NCBI GenBank assembly: GCA_022781985.1 | Contig: JALESH010000067.1 | Span: forward strand, 1 to 34,103 | DNA from: Lachnospiraceae bacterium | GTDB taxonomy: Bacteria; Bacillota; Clostridia; Lachnospirales; Lachnospiraceae | Direction: 5' to 3' | DNA: 34,103 nucleotides | Shown: positions 18,349-24,723 of the stretch, in pieces | How positions within the stretch are numbered: the stretch's first letter is position 1 | Layout of the letters: each line of letters starts with the position of its first letter | Made by a program: the position numbers and the translations under genes | Notes under the pieces: generated by a model | The model's input: only the letters and a program-made list of their open reading frames with translations | Told to the model about the DNA's origin: nothing | The model's database searches: none

Positions 18349-18837
18349 ATGAAATCAGCAAAAGGAACTGTGTTTAAATACGGCGACAACGTGGACACGG
18401 ATGTGATCATTCCGGCAAGATACCTGAATTCCTCCGATCCGGCGGAGCTGGCCTCCCACTGCATGGAGGATATTGACAGGGAGTTTATAAAAAAGGTACA
18501 GAAGGGTGACATAATTGTGGCAGACAAGAACTTCGGCTGCGGCTCCTCCAGAGAGCATGCCCCCATTGCCATCAAGGCTGCAGGAGTCAGCTGCGTCATC
18601 GCTGAAACCTTTGCCAGAATCTTCTACAGGAATGCCATCAACATCGGGCTTCCCATCATAGAATGCCCTGAGGCGGCAAAAGGAATCGAAGCGGGAGATG
18701 AGGTAGAGGTGGATTTTGGTTCCGGAGTTATCAGGAACCTGACAAAGGGCACCTCCTTCCAGGGCCAGGCTTTTCCTGAGTTCATGCAGAAAATCATAGC
18801 CTCCGAAGGCCTCATCAACTACATTAACAGCAAATAG
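18349..18837 (+). CDS. leuD: 3-isopropylmalate dehydratase small subunit
   Basis: A 162-residue swivel-domain subunit that pairs with LeuC. Family motifs are present: [14 protein letters not shown] (residues 13-26), [12 protein letters not shown] (61-72, the substrate-binding loop) and a C-terminal helix. Length is normal for the compact type. ATG 18349 has the ribosome site AAAGGAG at 18331-18337. An in-frame upstream extension overlapping leuC is only a reading-frame artefact. leuB, which usually follows in leuCDB operons, is absent here: the next gene is on the other strand beyond a hairpin. Confidence 0.94.
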   Translation: MKSAKGTVFKYGDNVDTDVIIPARYLNSSDPAELASHCMEDIDREFIKKVQKGDIIVADKNFGCGSSREHAPIAIKAAGVSCVIAETFARIFYRNAINIGLPIIECPEAAKGIEAGDEVEVDFGSGVIRNLTKGTSFQGQAFPEFMQKIIASEGLINYINSK

Positions 18838-18844
18838 GCCTTTT

Positions 18845-18873
18845 CAGGCCCTTCCTAAAGCTGGAAGGGCCTG
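18845..18873. terminator. GC-rich hairpin at the leuD/phosphatase convergence
   Basis: CAGGCCCTTCC (18845-18855) and GGAAGGGCCTG (18863-18873) form a perfect 11-bp stem with a seven-base loop. It follows the leuD stop by seven bases and covers the last codons of the minus-strand phosphatase gene. Neither side has a proper T-run, so it may act as a 3'-end stabiliser or a poor bidirectional terminator. Confidence 0.5.
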
Positions 18874-19574
18874 GCAAAATATCCGGCCTGAGAAACAGGC
18901 TCCCCGCCGCTCTGGAGATGCAGGGTATCTCCCATGGCCTGGGTTCGGAAATAAGCTCTTCCCGGCTCTCTTTCCTCTGTGGCCAGGATGGTTACAGAGG
19001 CGGGTGCAATGAAGAAGTTCTGCCACAGCAGCGGCGGTGCAATTCCCAGCAGATGGGACATCATGACAAAGGTAATGCCCAGATGGCAGAAGATGACGAT
19101 ATTGTCCTCCTTGTCCACTCCTGAGGTATTGTGGTACAATCCGCCCTCCCGCAGGTAACCGTGCTCAGCCAGAAGGTTGTCCAGATTGGTGCAGACCTCA
19201 TCATATTTTACCCTGATCTCAGGGTTGGAACGGAAGATCGCCGCCTCGTGCCAATGATCCTTATCATAAAATAAAGGCTCCATGGTCCAGTAGGAGGGCA
19301 TAAAGTCCCAGGGGACGCCGAACCGTCCCGTAGTAGGATCAGTGATGGGATAGAAGAACTCCCGCATCCAGTCATGGGTCACAGCGCTGCGGTGCAGCTT
19401 TTCCAGGCTGCAGGAAGCAGTTGCCTGGGCCCGGCCCAGAGGAGAGCAGTAAAAAGCTTTTACCTCCCAGCTGCTTACCCTTTGCGCCAGAAGCCTGGCC
19501 TCTCGCCAGCCTTTCTCAGTCAGGGTATCATTTTCATAATCCGGGTCTCCGTGTCTGATAAAAATAATTCTCAT
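18855..19574 (-). CDS. Histidine phosphatase superfamily protein
   Basis: A 239-residue member of the phosphoglycerate-mutase-like histidine phosphatases. The catalytic RHG motif is at residues 7-9 (phospho-acceptor His8), followed by the second-arginine motif SPLGRAQ (Arg48), a probable proton donor around Glu72 and the second histidine, His164, in FCHLG. All expected active-site residues are present. A middle insertion rich in Trp, Tyr and Phe (about 74-110) probably shapes the substrate pocket. AAGGAG stands nine bases before the ATG. The substrate is unknown; relatives act on sugar phosphates, alpha-ribazole phosphate and phosphoproteins. It is transcribed divergently from the TPR gene from overlapping promoters. 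Confidence 0.85.
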   Translation of the reverse strand: MRIIFIRHGDPDYENDTLTEKGWREARLLAQRVSSWEVKAFYCSPLGRAQATASCSLEKLHRSAVTHDWMREFFYPITDPTTGRFGVPWDFMPSYWTMEPLFYDKDHWHEAAIFRSNPEIRVKYDEVCTNLDNLLAEHGYLREGGLYHNTSGVDKEDNIVIFCHLGITFVMMSHLLGIAPPLLWQNFFIAPASVTILATEEREPGRAYFRTQAMGDTLHLQSGGEPVSQAGYFARPFQL

Positions 19575-19625
19575 AGCTGTATTCTCCTTTATCGCAGTAG
19601 CAGACGTGAATCTGTCTTTCCTTTC

Positions 19626-19654
19626 TTTTCATCTTCCCCATTATATGTTAAAAT
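19626..19654 (+). promoter_or_regulatory. Predicted promoter of the TPR/DUF4037 operon
   Basis: TTTTCA (19626-19631), a 17-bp spacer and TAAAAT (19649-19654) with a TG one base upstream of the -10 box (extended -10). It is interleaved with the minus-strand promoter at 19640-19668. Confidence 0.55.
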
Positions 19655-19668
19655 ACCCAAAGAGTAAA
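19640..19668 (-). promoter_or_regulatory. Predicted promoter of the histidine phosphatase gene
   Basis: On the minus strand TTTACT (plus 19663-19668), a 17-bp spacer and a perfect TATAAT (plus 19640-19645). Its -10 box lies in the spacer of the opposing promoter, so one polymerase at a time should be able to bind. Confidence 0.55.
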
Positions 19669-19717
19669 CCCCCCATATCCTCTGGGAGGAAGGGAACAGT
19701 AAGAACAGGAGTGTTAT

Positions 19718-20620
19718 ATGAATATAGAAGAATTCTTTTCACAGTTAGACGGTTATTTCCGGAGAAATGAGCTGGAGCAGGTGGAGCCTTATCTGACCTC
19801 ATCCCTGGAACAGGCCAAGGAAGAGGAGGACTACGGAGCCTATATTTCCATAGGAAACGAAATGATAGGCTTCTACCGCAGCATTTCCCGGTTCCGGGAG
19901 GCCTTTGACATTGCAGAGGATGTCCTGCTTTTATTAGAGGAGCTGCAGCTGGAGTCCACAGAGCATTTTGCCACCACCCTGTTAAATGCTGCCACCGCAT
20001 ATCGGGCGGCAGGGAATGCAGAGCAGTCCTATCAATATTATCGGCAGGCTTTGCATATTTATAACAGCCTGCTGCCGGAGGGGGACTATCGGTTTGCAGG
20101 GCTGTACAACAATATGAGCCTTCTTCTGGAGCAGATGGATCAAAACGAGGAAGCTCTGGCATGTCTGGAAAAGGCTCTGGACATCGTAAGCAGGCTGGAA
20201 AACAGTGGAGCGGAGCAGGCGTCCACCCTGACGAATATGGCCCTGATTTACTTCAAAATAGATCGGGCCGAGGAGGCTGCCGGGGCACTGAAGGAGGCAT
20301 TGCAGATCTTTGAAGCCTGCGGCAGGGATGGGGAAACGGATGCTCATTACAGTGCAGCCCTGGCTGGGGCAGGGGAGGCATATTATAGGATGGGAGACTA
20401 TCCCAACGCTTTGGCTTCTTATGAAAAGGCACTGGCAGAGGTCAAGAAGCATTTCGGTGAGAATTCCACCTATGGGTTGCTGTGCAGCAACTGCGCTGCG
20501 GTCTGCAGATGTCTTGGACAGGAGGAGAGAGCCGGGCGATATGAGGAGCAGGCCCGGGAAATCTATAAAAAAATAGGGGTACAGACACAGGCTGAAAAGG
20601 AAGAGGGAAGAAAGCAGTGA
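19718..20620 (+). CDS. Tetratricopeptide repeat protein
   Basis: A 300-residue, all-helical protein with several TPR units between about residues 40 and 285. Clear examples are near 86-118 (ATTLLNAATAYRAAGNAEQS), 126-158, 168-200 (TLTNMALIYFKIDRAEEAAG) and 212-246. No signal peptide or membrane segment is present, so it is cytoplasmic. TPR arrays bind partner proteins. The ribosome site is AGGAG, nine or so bases before the ATG. The last codon and stop overlap the GTG of the DUF4037 gene (GTGA), so the two products are made in a coupled way and the TPR protein may be a partner or regulator of the nucleotidyltransferase-like protein; that is inference. Confidence 0.85.
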   Translation: MNIEEFFSQLDGYFRRNELEQVEPYLTSSLEQAKEEEDYGAYISIGNEMIGFYRSISRFREAFDIAEDVLLLLEELQLESTEHFATTLLNAATAYRAAGNAEQSYQYYRQALHIYNSLLPEGDYRFAGLYNNMSLLLEQMDQNEEALACLEKALDIVSRLENSGAEQASTLTNMALIYFKIDRAEEAAGALKEALQIFEACGRDGETDAHYSAALAGAGEAYYRMGDYPNALASYEKALAEVKKHFGENSTYGLLCSNCAAVCRCLGQEERAGRYEEQAREIYKKIGVQTQAEKEEGRKQ

Positions 20621-21597
20621 GGGGATTGGAATTATCAGAAAAATATTATCAGGCCTGGGGGAGGCCTATGCTGGAGGAAAAATTCCCCTGTCTGGCGGAG
20701 CGTGCCGCTGTAGGACTGGTGGGGCAGGGGTCTGAGTGCTTGGGATTTGACGATGAAATCTCCACGGATCACGATTATGGACCTGCTTTCTGTATCTGGC
20801 TGACGAGGGAGGATTACGAAAGGTACGGAGAGGGGCTGCAGGCAGAATACCAGGCTCTCCCGGGAGAGTTTCTGGGAGTGGGCAGGAGGCAGGACAGCCT
20901 TCATGGAGGGGGCCGGGTAGGTGTTCTGTGTATACCGGACTTTTACTATGGGCTGACGGGCTTTGAGGATATACCCTCCGGCTGCAGGGAGTGGATGCGG
21001 ATACCGGAGGCTGCTCTTGCAGCAGCCACCAATGGACAGGTATTTTCAGACCCTCTGGGAGAGTTCAGCCGTATCAGGAGGGGATTTCTGGATTTTTATC
21101 CGGAGGATGTGAGGATAAAAAAAATAGCGGCAAGGGCTGCGGTAATGGCCCAGTCTGGCCAGTATAATTATGCCCGGGCCATGAAGCGGGGGGAGCATGT
21201 GGCTGCCGCACTGGCTCTTTCTGAGTTTATCAAGAATACGGTTTCCATGGTATATCTCCTGAATAAACGATATACCCCCTTTTATAAGTGGATGCACCGG
21301 GGAATGAGGGAACTGCCTATTTTGTCGGAGGTTGGGGATATGCTCCGTCTGCTGGTGATGACAGAGCATCAGGCAGGAGCCTGGGAGGGGGCAGGGCCAC
21401 AGGATTATCTGTATGTTCTCAATGACAATGACAAGTGTGTCATTATCATTGAGGCGGTCTGCAGTCTCATCCTGCAGGAGCTGACTGCCCAGGGGCTGAC
21501 TGCCGGAGAAGACAATTTCCTGGAAAGCCATACTCTGGCCATCATGGAACGCATTCAGGATCCCTATATCCGTTCCCTGCAGATTATGGAGGGATAA
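20617..21597 (+). CDS. DUF4037 protein with nucleotidyltransferase-like N terminus
   Basis: A 326-residue protein. Residues 36-56 carry a nucleotidyltransferase-fold signature: Gly38-Ser39 in GQGSE, followed by the metal-binding pair Asp51 and Asp53 in DHDYG. The C-terminal half (about 195-290) is the DUF4037 region, with ARAMKRGEHVAAALALSEF and NKRYTPFYKWMHR. The catalytic-looking aspartates are kept, so transfer of a nucleotide to a small molecule or protein is plausible; the substrate is unknown, and aminoglycoside-modifying enzymes are only distant fold relatives. The GTG start overlaps the stop of the TPR gene by four bases. The stop is followed after eight bases by the NusG-II gene, so this may be a long operon running into ruvAB. 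Confidence 0.82.
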   Translation: MRGLELSEKYYQAWGRPMLEEKFPCLAERAAVGLVGQGSECLGFDDEISTDHDYGPAFCIWLTREDYERYGEGLQAEYQALPGEFLGVGRRQDSLHGGGRVGVLCIPDFYYGLTGFEDIPSGCREWMRIPEAALAAATNGQVFSDPLGEFSRIRRGFLDFYPEDVRIKKIAARAAVMAQSGQYNYARAMKRGEHVAAALALSEFIKNTVSMVYLLNKRYTPFYKWMHRGMRELPILSEVGDMLRLLVMTEHQAGAWEGAGPQDYLYVLNDNDKCVIIIEAVCSLILQELTAQGLTAGEDNFLESHTLAIMERIQDPYIRSLQIMEG

Positions 21598-21605
21598 GTG
21601 GGGAT

Positions 21606-21971
21606 ATGAAAAAGAATGATTATCGCTTTATGGCCGGCACCCTGGTACTGGCACTGGCTGGATGGGCAGGCTCCCATTTCCTGCTGTCAGAGAAAGGGAC
21701 AGAGATCATCGTAAGCCGGAATGGAAAACAGATTGGGGCCTATTCTCTGTCAGAGAATCAAAGGTTGACCTTTTCGGATGATGAGGGCAGAAGGAATGTG
21801 CTGGTCATACAGGAGGGCCGGGCCTATATGGAAGCGGCAGACTGCCCCGATGGGCTGTGTGTAAAGCATAAAGCCATATCAGACCGGGGGGAGAGCATCA
21901 TCTGCCTGCCCCACAGGCTGTCGGCAGAGGTAAGTGGGGGCAGCGAAGGGACAGATGCGGTGGTAAGATGA
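21606..21971 (+). CDS. NusG domain II-containing protein
   Basis: A 121-residue protein with one N-terminal membrane segment (about residues 9-27) and an outside NusG-II domain. The typical family pattern ADCPDGLCVKHKAIS (about 78-92) and ICLPHRL (about 99-105) is intact. These proteins are regularly encoded just before a Gx transporter protein, as here, and are often found near FMN-transferase and respiratory genes. The role is not established. GTGGGGA lies before the ATG. Its stop overlaps the ATG of the next frame (ATGA), indicating translational coupling. Confidence 0.85.
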   Translation: MKKNDYRFMAGTLVLALAGWAGSHFLLSEKGTEIIVSRNGKQIGAYSLSENQRLTFSDDEGRRNVLVIQEGRAYMEAADCPDGLCVKHKAISDRGESIICLPHRLSAEVSGGSEGTDAVVR

Positions 21972-22513
21972 GCCTGTTGAAGCAGAAGGGGCATGTGGCC
22001 GGAAAGGGGCATGGGACGGATATGAGGAAAAAAACGGCGTTTATGGGACTGTTTTTGGCATTTGCCCTGGTGCTCTCCTACATAGAATCTCTGGTTCCGG
22101 TGTCTTTGGGCATCCCCGGAGTGAAGCTGGGACTGGCAAACCTGGCGGTGCTCCTGGCTCTGTATGTGTATGGCTGGAGAGAGGCCCTGCTGCTGAATCT
22201 CATGCGGGTGCTGCTGTCAGGCTTTCTCTTTGGCAGCCTGTTTATGGCCATGTATAGTATGGCGGGTGCATTGTGCAGCTTTTCTGCCATGTGCCTGCTG
22301 AAGAGAACAGGGCGGTTTTCCCTGACAGGAGTCAGTATGGCAGGAGGGGTATTTCACAATGTGGGGCAGCTTTTGACGGCCTTTTTTGTGTTGAAGGCCC
22401 CGGGGGTGGTGTTTTATCTTCCTGTGCTTCTGGCAGCAGGCATAGGAGCAGGCTTTTTGATGGGAAGGCTGTCGGAAGAGGTAATAAAATATATCAGGAG
22501 AGCGCGAGAATGA
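21968..22513 (+). CDS. Gx transporter family / heptaprenyl diphosphate synthase component I-like protein
   Basis: A membrane protein of 181 residues with five or six hydrophobic segments and the family pattern SYIESLVPVSLGIPGVKLGLANL. It is annotated in databases either as Gx transporter (ECF substrate-binding-like fold) or as heptaprenyl diphosphate synthase component I; transport is the more likely role and the ligand is unknown. ATG 21968 overlaps the NusG-II stop. ATG 22022 (MRKKTAFMGLF) is the usual family start and may be the true one, giving 163 residues. The stop overlaps the ruvA ATG by four bases. Confidence 0.82.
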   Translation: MSLLKQKGHVAGKGHGTDMRKKTAFMGLFLAFALVLSYIESLVPVSLGIPGVKLGLANLAVLLALYVYGWREALLLNLMRVLLSGFLFGSLFMAMYSMAGALCSFSAMCLLKRTGRFSLTGVSMAGGVFHNVGQLLTAFFVLKAPGVVFYLPVLLAAGIGAGFLMGRLSEEVIKYIRRARE

Positions 22514-23130
22514 TTGCATATATTAAGGGTGAAATTGCAGAGCTTACAGAGGATAATCTGGTGCTGGAGGTAAACGGCATCGGCTACAATATTAAAATTT
22601 CTCCGGGGACAGCAGGTCTGCTGCCTGGCCTGCACCGGGAGGTAAAGATGTATACCTATACTCATGTCAGGGAGGATGCCTTTTGGCTTTATGGATTTCT
22701 CACAAGGGAGGATCTGGAGATCTTCCGAAAGCTGATTACGGTAAATGGTATTGGGCCTAAAGGAGGACTGGCCATTCTCTCGGTGATGACGGCGGAGGAA
22801 CTGAGGTTTGCAATTGCTGCAGGGGATGCCAAAGCCATTGCCAGGGCACCCGGTGTGGGTGTCAGGACGGCAGAAAGGGTGATCCTGGATCTGCGAGACA
22901 AGGTATCCGGGGAGGACTGCTTTGTCAGCAGGGTCTCAACGGAAAATCCGGGGGCTTTAGGAGACAGCGGGCGGACAGGCTGCAGTACCGCCGGAAAAGA
23001 GGCGGCAGAGGCGCTGACGGCCCTGGGGTATCCGGCAGCCGAGGCCTTAAAGGCTGTGCGTCAGGTTGAGATTTCCCAGGGAATGGATGCGGAGGCTGTG
23101 TTAAAGCAGGCACTCAAGCATTTGCTGTAA
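22510..23130 (+). CDS. ruvA: Holliday junction branch migration protein RuvA
   Basis: A 206-residue protein that binds four-way junctions as a tetramer and loads RuvB. Domain I is an OB fold (residues 1-62, opening MIAYIKGEIAEL). Domain II has two helix-hairpin-helix motifs (VNGIGPKGGLAIL and APGVGVRTAERVILDL, about 78-131). Domain III (about 157-206, EALTALGYPAAEALKAV) contacts RuvB. The linker between II and III is long and Gly/Ser-rich, as usual. ATG 22510 is fixed by the MIAYIKG opening and overlaps the Gx stop (ATGA); longer upstream frames are artefacts. ruvC is not adjacent, as in many Firmicutes. Confidence 0.96.
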   Translation: MIAYIKGEIAELTEDNLVLEVNGIGYNIKISPGTAGLLPGLHREVKMYTYTHVREDAFWLYGFLTREDLEIFRKLITVNGIGPKGGLAILSVMTAEELRFAIAAGDAKAIARAPGVGVRTAERVILDLRDKVSGEDCFVSRVSTENPGALGDSGRTGCSTAGKEAAEALTALGYPAAEALKAVRQVEISQGMDAEAVLKQALKHLL

Positions 23131-23167
23131 CGGCAAAGAAAAACAGGATTTGTAGGGATGGCAGAGT

Positions 23168-24166
23168 ATGGCGAAGAGAATGATAGAAACCAGTTTGACA
23201 GAAGAAGATGTAAAAATAGAAGGCTCGCTCCGTCCCCAGCGGCTGGAGGACTATATCGGGCAGAGCAAGGTCAAGGAAAACCTGCGAGTGTACATAGAGG
23301 CGGCAAAGCTGAGGAAGGATGCACTGGATCATGTGCTGTTTTATGGGCCGCCCGGACTGGGCAAGACCACCCTGTCAGGGATCATCGCAGCCGAGATGGG
23401 GGTCAATATGAAGGTCACCAGCGGTCCGGCTATTGAGAGGCCAGGGGAAATGGCGGCCATTCTGAATAATCTGCAGCCGGGGGATCTGCTTTTCGTGGAT
23501 GAGATACACCGCCTCAACCGGCAGGTGGAGGAGGTGCTTTATCCGGCCATGGAGGACTACTGTATCGACATTATGATAGGAAAGGGAGCCTCTGCCAGAT
23601 CCATACGTCTGGAGCTGCCCAAGTTTACGCTGGTGGGCGCCACCACCAGGGCAGGGCTGCTGACAGCTCCTTTAAGGGATCGGTTCGGGGTACTGCACCG
23701 ATTGGAGTTTTATTCTGTGGAGGAACTGAAGCTGATTATTCTGCATTCAGCGCGGATTCTGGATGTGGAGATAGAGGAAAAAGGGGCCATAGAGCTGGCC
23801 AGAAGGAGCAGGGGAACTCCGAGGCTGGCCAACCGCATGTTAAAAAGGGTCAGGGATTTTGCTCAGATCAAATATGACGGAGTGATCACGGAGCAGGTGG
23901 CCAGGACAGCCCTGGATCTGATGGAGGTGGATCGGATGGGGCTGGACAGCGTGGACAGGAATATACTGATGACGATCATAGAGAAATTCAGGGGAGGGCC
24001 TGTGGGACTGGATACCCTGGCGGCAGCTCTGGGTGAGGATAGCGGTACCCTTGAGGATGTATATGAACCCTATCTGCTGAAGAACGGCTTCTTAAACCGC
24101 ACGCCCAAGGGAAGGGTGGCCACGGATCTGGCATATCATCATTTGGGGCTTGAAATTCCTTCTTAA
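23168..24166 (+). CDS. ruvB: Holliday junction helicase RuvB
   Basis: A 332-residue AAA+ motor that drives branch migration with RuvA. The N terminus has the family signature [12 protein letters not shown], followed by Walker [10 protein letters not shown] (residues 60-68, Lys66), Walker B DEIH (111-114), sensor 1 around GATTRAG and the arginine finger in APLRDRFG. The C-terminal winged helix, ending in [10 protein letters not shown], binds DNA. Length and motifs are complete. It starts 37 bp after ruvA; the ribosome site is only moderate (AGGGATGG). A strong promoter for the next gene lies across its stop codon. Confidence 0.97.
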   Translation: MAKRMIETSLTEEDVKIEGSLRPQRLEDYIGQSKVKENLRVYIEAAKLRKDALDHVLFYGPPGLGKTTLSGIIAAEMGVNMKVTSGPAIERPGEMAAILNNLQPGDLLFVDEIHRLNRQVEEVLYPAMEDYCIDIMIGKGASARSIRLELPKFTLVGATTRAGLLTAPLRDRFGVLHRLEFYSVEELKLIILHSARILDVEIEEKGAIELARRSRGTPRLANRMLKRVRDFAQIKYDGVITEQVARTALDLMEVDRMGLDSVDRNILMTIIEKFRGGPVGLDTLAAALGEDSGTLEDVYEPYLLKNGFLNRTPKGRVATDLAYHHLGLEIPS

Positions 24167-24178
24167 TGTCTTTATAAT
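24150..24178 (+). promoter_or_regulatory. Strong promoter of zapA at the ruvB end
   Basis: TTGAAA (24150-24155), a 17-bp spacer and perfect TATAAT (24173-24178) overlap the last ruvB codons. The -10 region lies in a 12-base direct repeat, TTTATAATAGAT, found at 24171-24182 and again at 24202-24213; the second copy has no well-placed -35 box. Confidence 0.7.
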
Positions 24179-24234
24179 AGATGTTGTTCTTCAGAGCAGT
24201 TTTTATAATAGATATGGTAGGAAGGGGTGTGAGA

Positions 24235-24636
24235 GTGAAAATGTCAGCCAGGACAAATACGGAGGTAACCATCGGCGGCAAGGTATTTACTCTGAGCGGT
24301 TATGAAAGTGAAGATTATTTACAGAAGGTAGCAGCTTATATTAACAGTAAGACTGCAGAGTACAATAAAGTTGACAGTTTCAGAAGACAGCCCCCGGATA
24401 CGCAGAATGTGCTGCTGCAGTTGAATATTGCAGATGATTATTTTAAGGCAAGGAAGCAGATCAGTCTTCTGGAGGAGGAAGTCCGGTCAAAGGAAAAAGA
24501 ACTGTATGATTTGAAGCATGAGCTGGTGGCATCGCAGATCAAAATGGAGAATATGGAAAAAAACAGGAAAACTATTGAGGAAAAATCAAAGCAGCCCGGC
24601 GGGACGGAACCGGAGCCGCAGGCAAAAAAGAAGTGA
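24235..24636 (+). CDS. zapA: Cell division protein ZapA
   Basis: A 133-residue ZapA family protein that crosslinks FtsZ filaments and promotes Z-ring formation. The N-terminal globular part (about residues 8-62) has EVTIGGKVFTLSGYESEDYL and the helix KVAAYINSKTAEY. A long coiled coil follows (about 70-120), rich in Lys/Glu heptads, and the tail is polar and Lys-rich. GTG 24235 is seven bases after GGAAGGGG; ATG 24241, six bases on, is also possible and is the common family start. A longer frame back to 24181 overlaps the direct repeat and is not credible. It has its own promoter and a terminator, so it is probably monocistronic. Confidence 0.88.
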   Translation: MKMSARTNTEVTIGGKVFTLSGYESEDYLQKVAAYINSKTAEYNKVDSFRRQPPDTQNVLLQLNIADDYFKARKQISLLEEEVRSKEKELYDLKHELVASQIKMENMEKNRKTIEEKSKQPGGTEPEPQAKKK

Positions 24637-24661
24637 TAGATGGTGATAGGGAAATAAGGAG

Positions 24662-24693
24662 GGCTGTCTTGGAGAAAGGCAGCCTTTCGTTTT
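24662..24693 (+). terminator. Rho-independent terminator after zapA
   Basis: GGCTGTCTT (24662-24670) pairs with AAGGCAGCC (24676-24684), one pair being G-T, around the loop GGAGA. The tail is TTTCGTTTT. It lies 25 bp past the zapA stop and 30 bp before the U32 start. Confidence 0.75.
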
Positions 24694-24723
24694 ATGGGCA
24701 GTGCTGCTGACTTAGGAAGGGAT

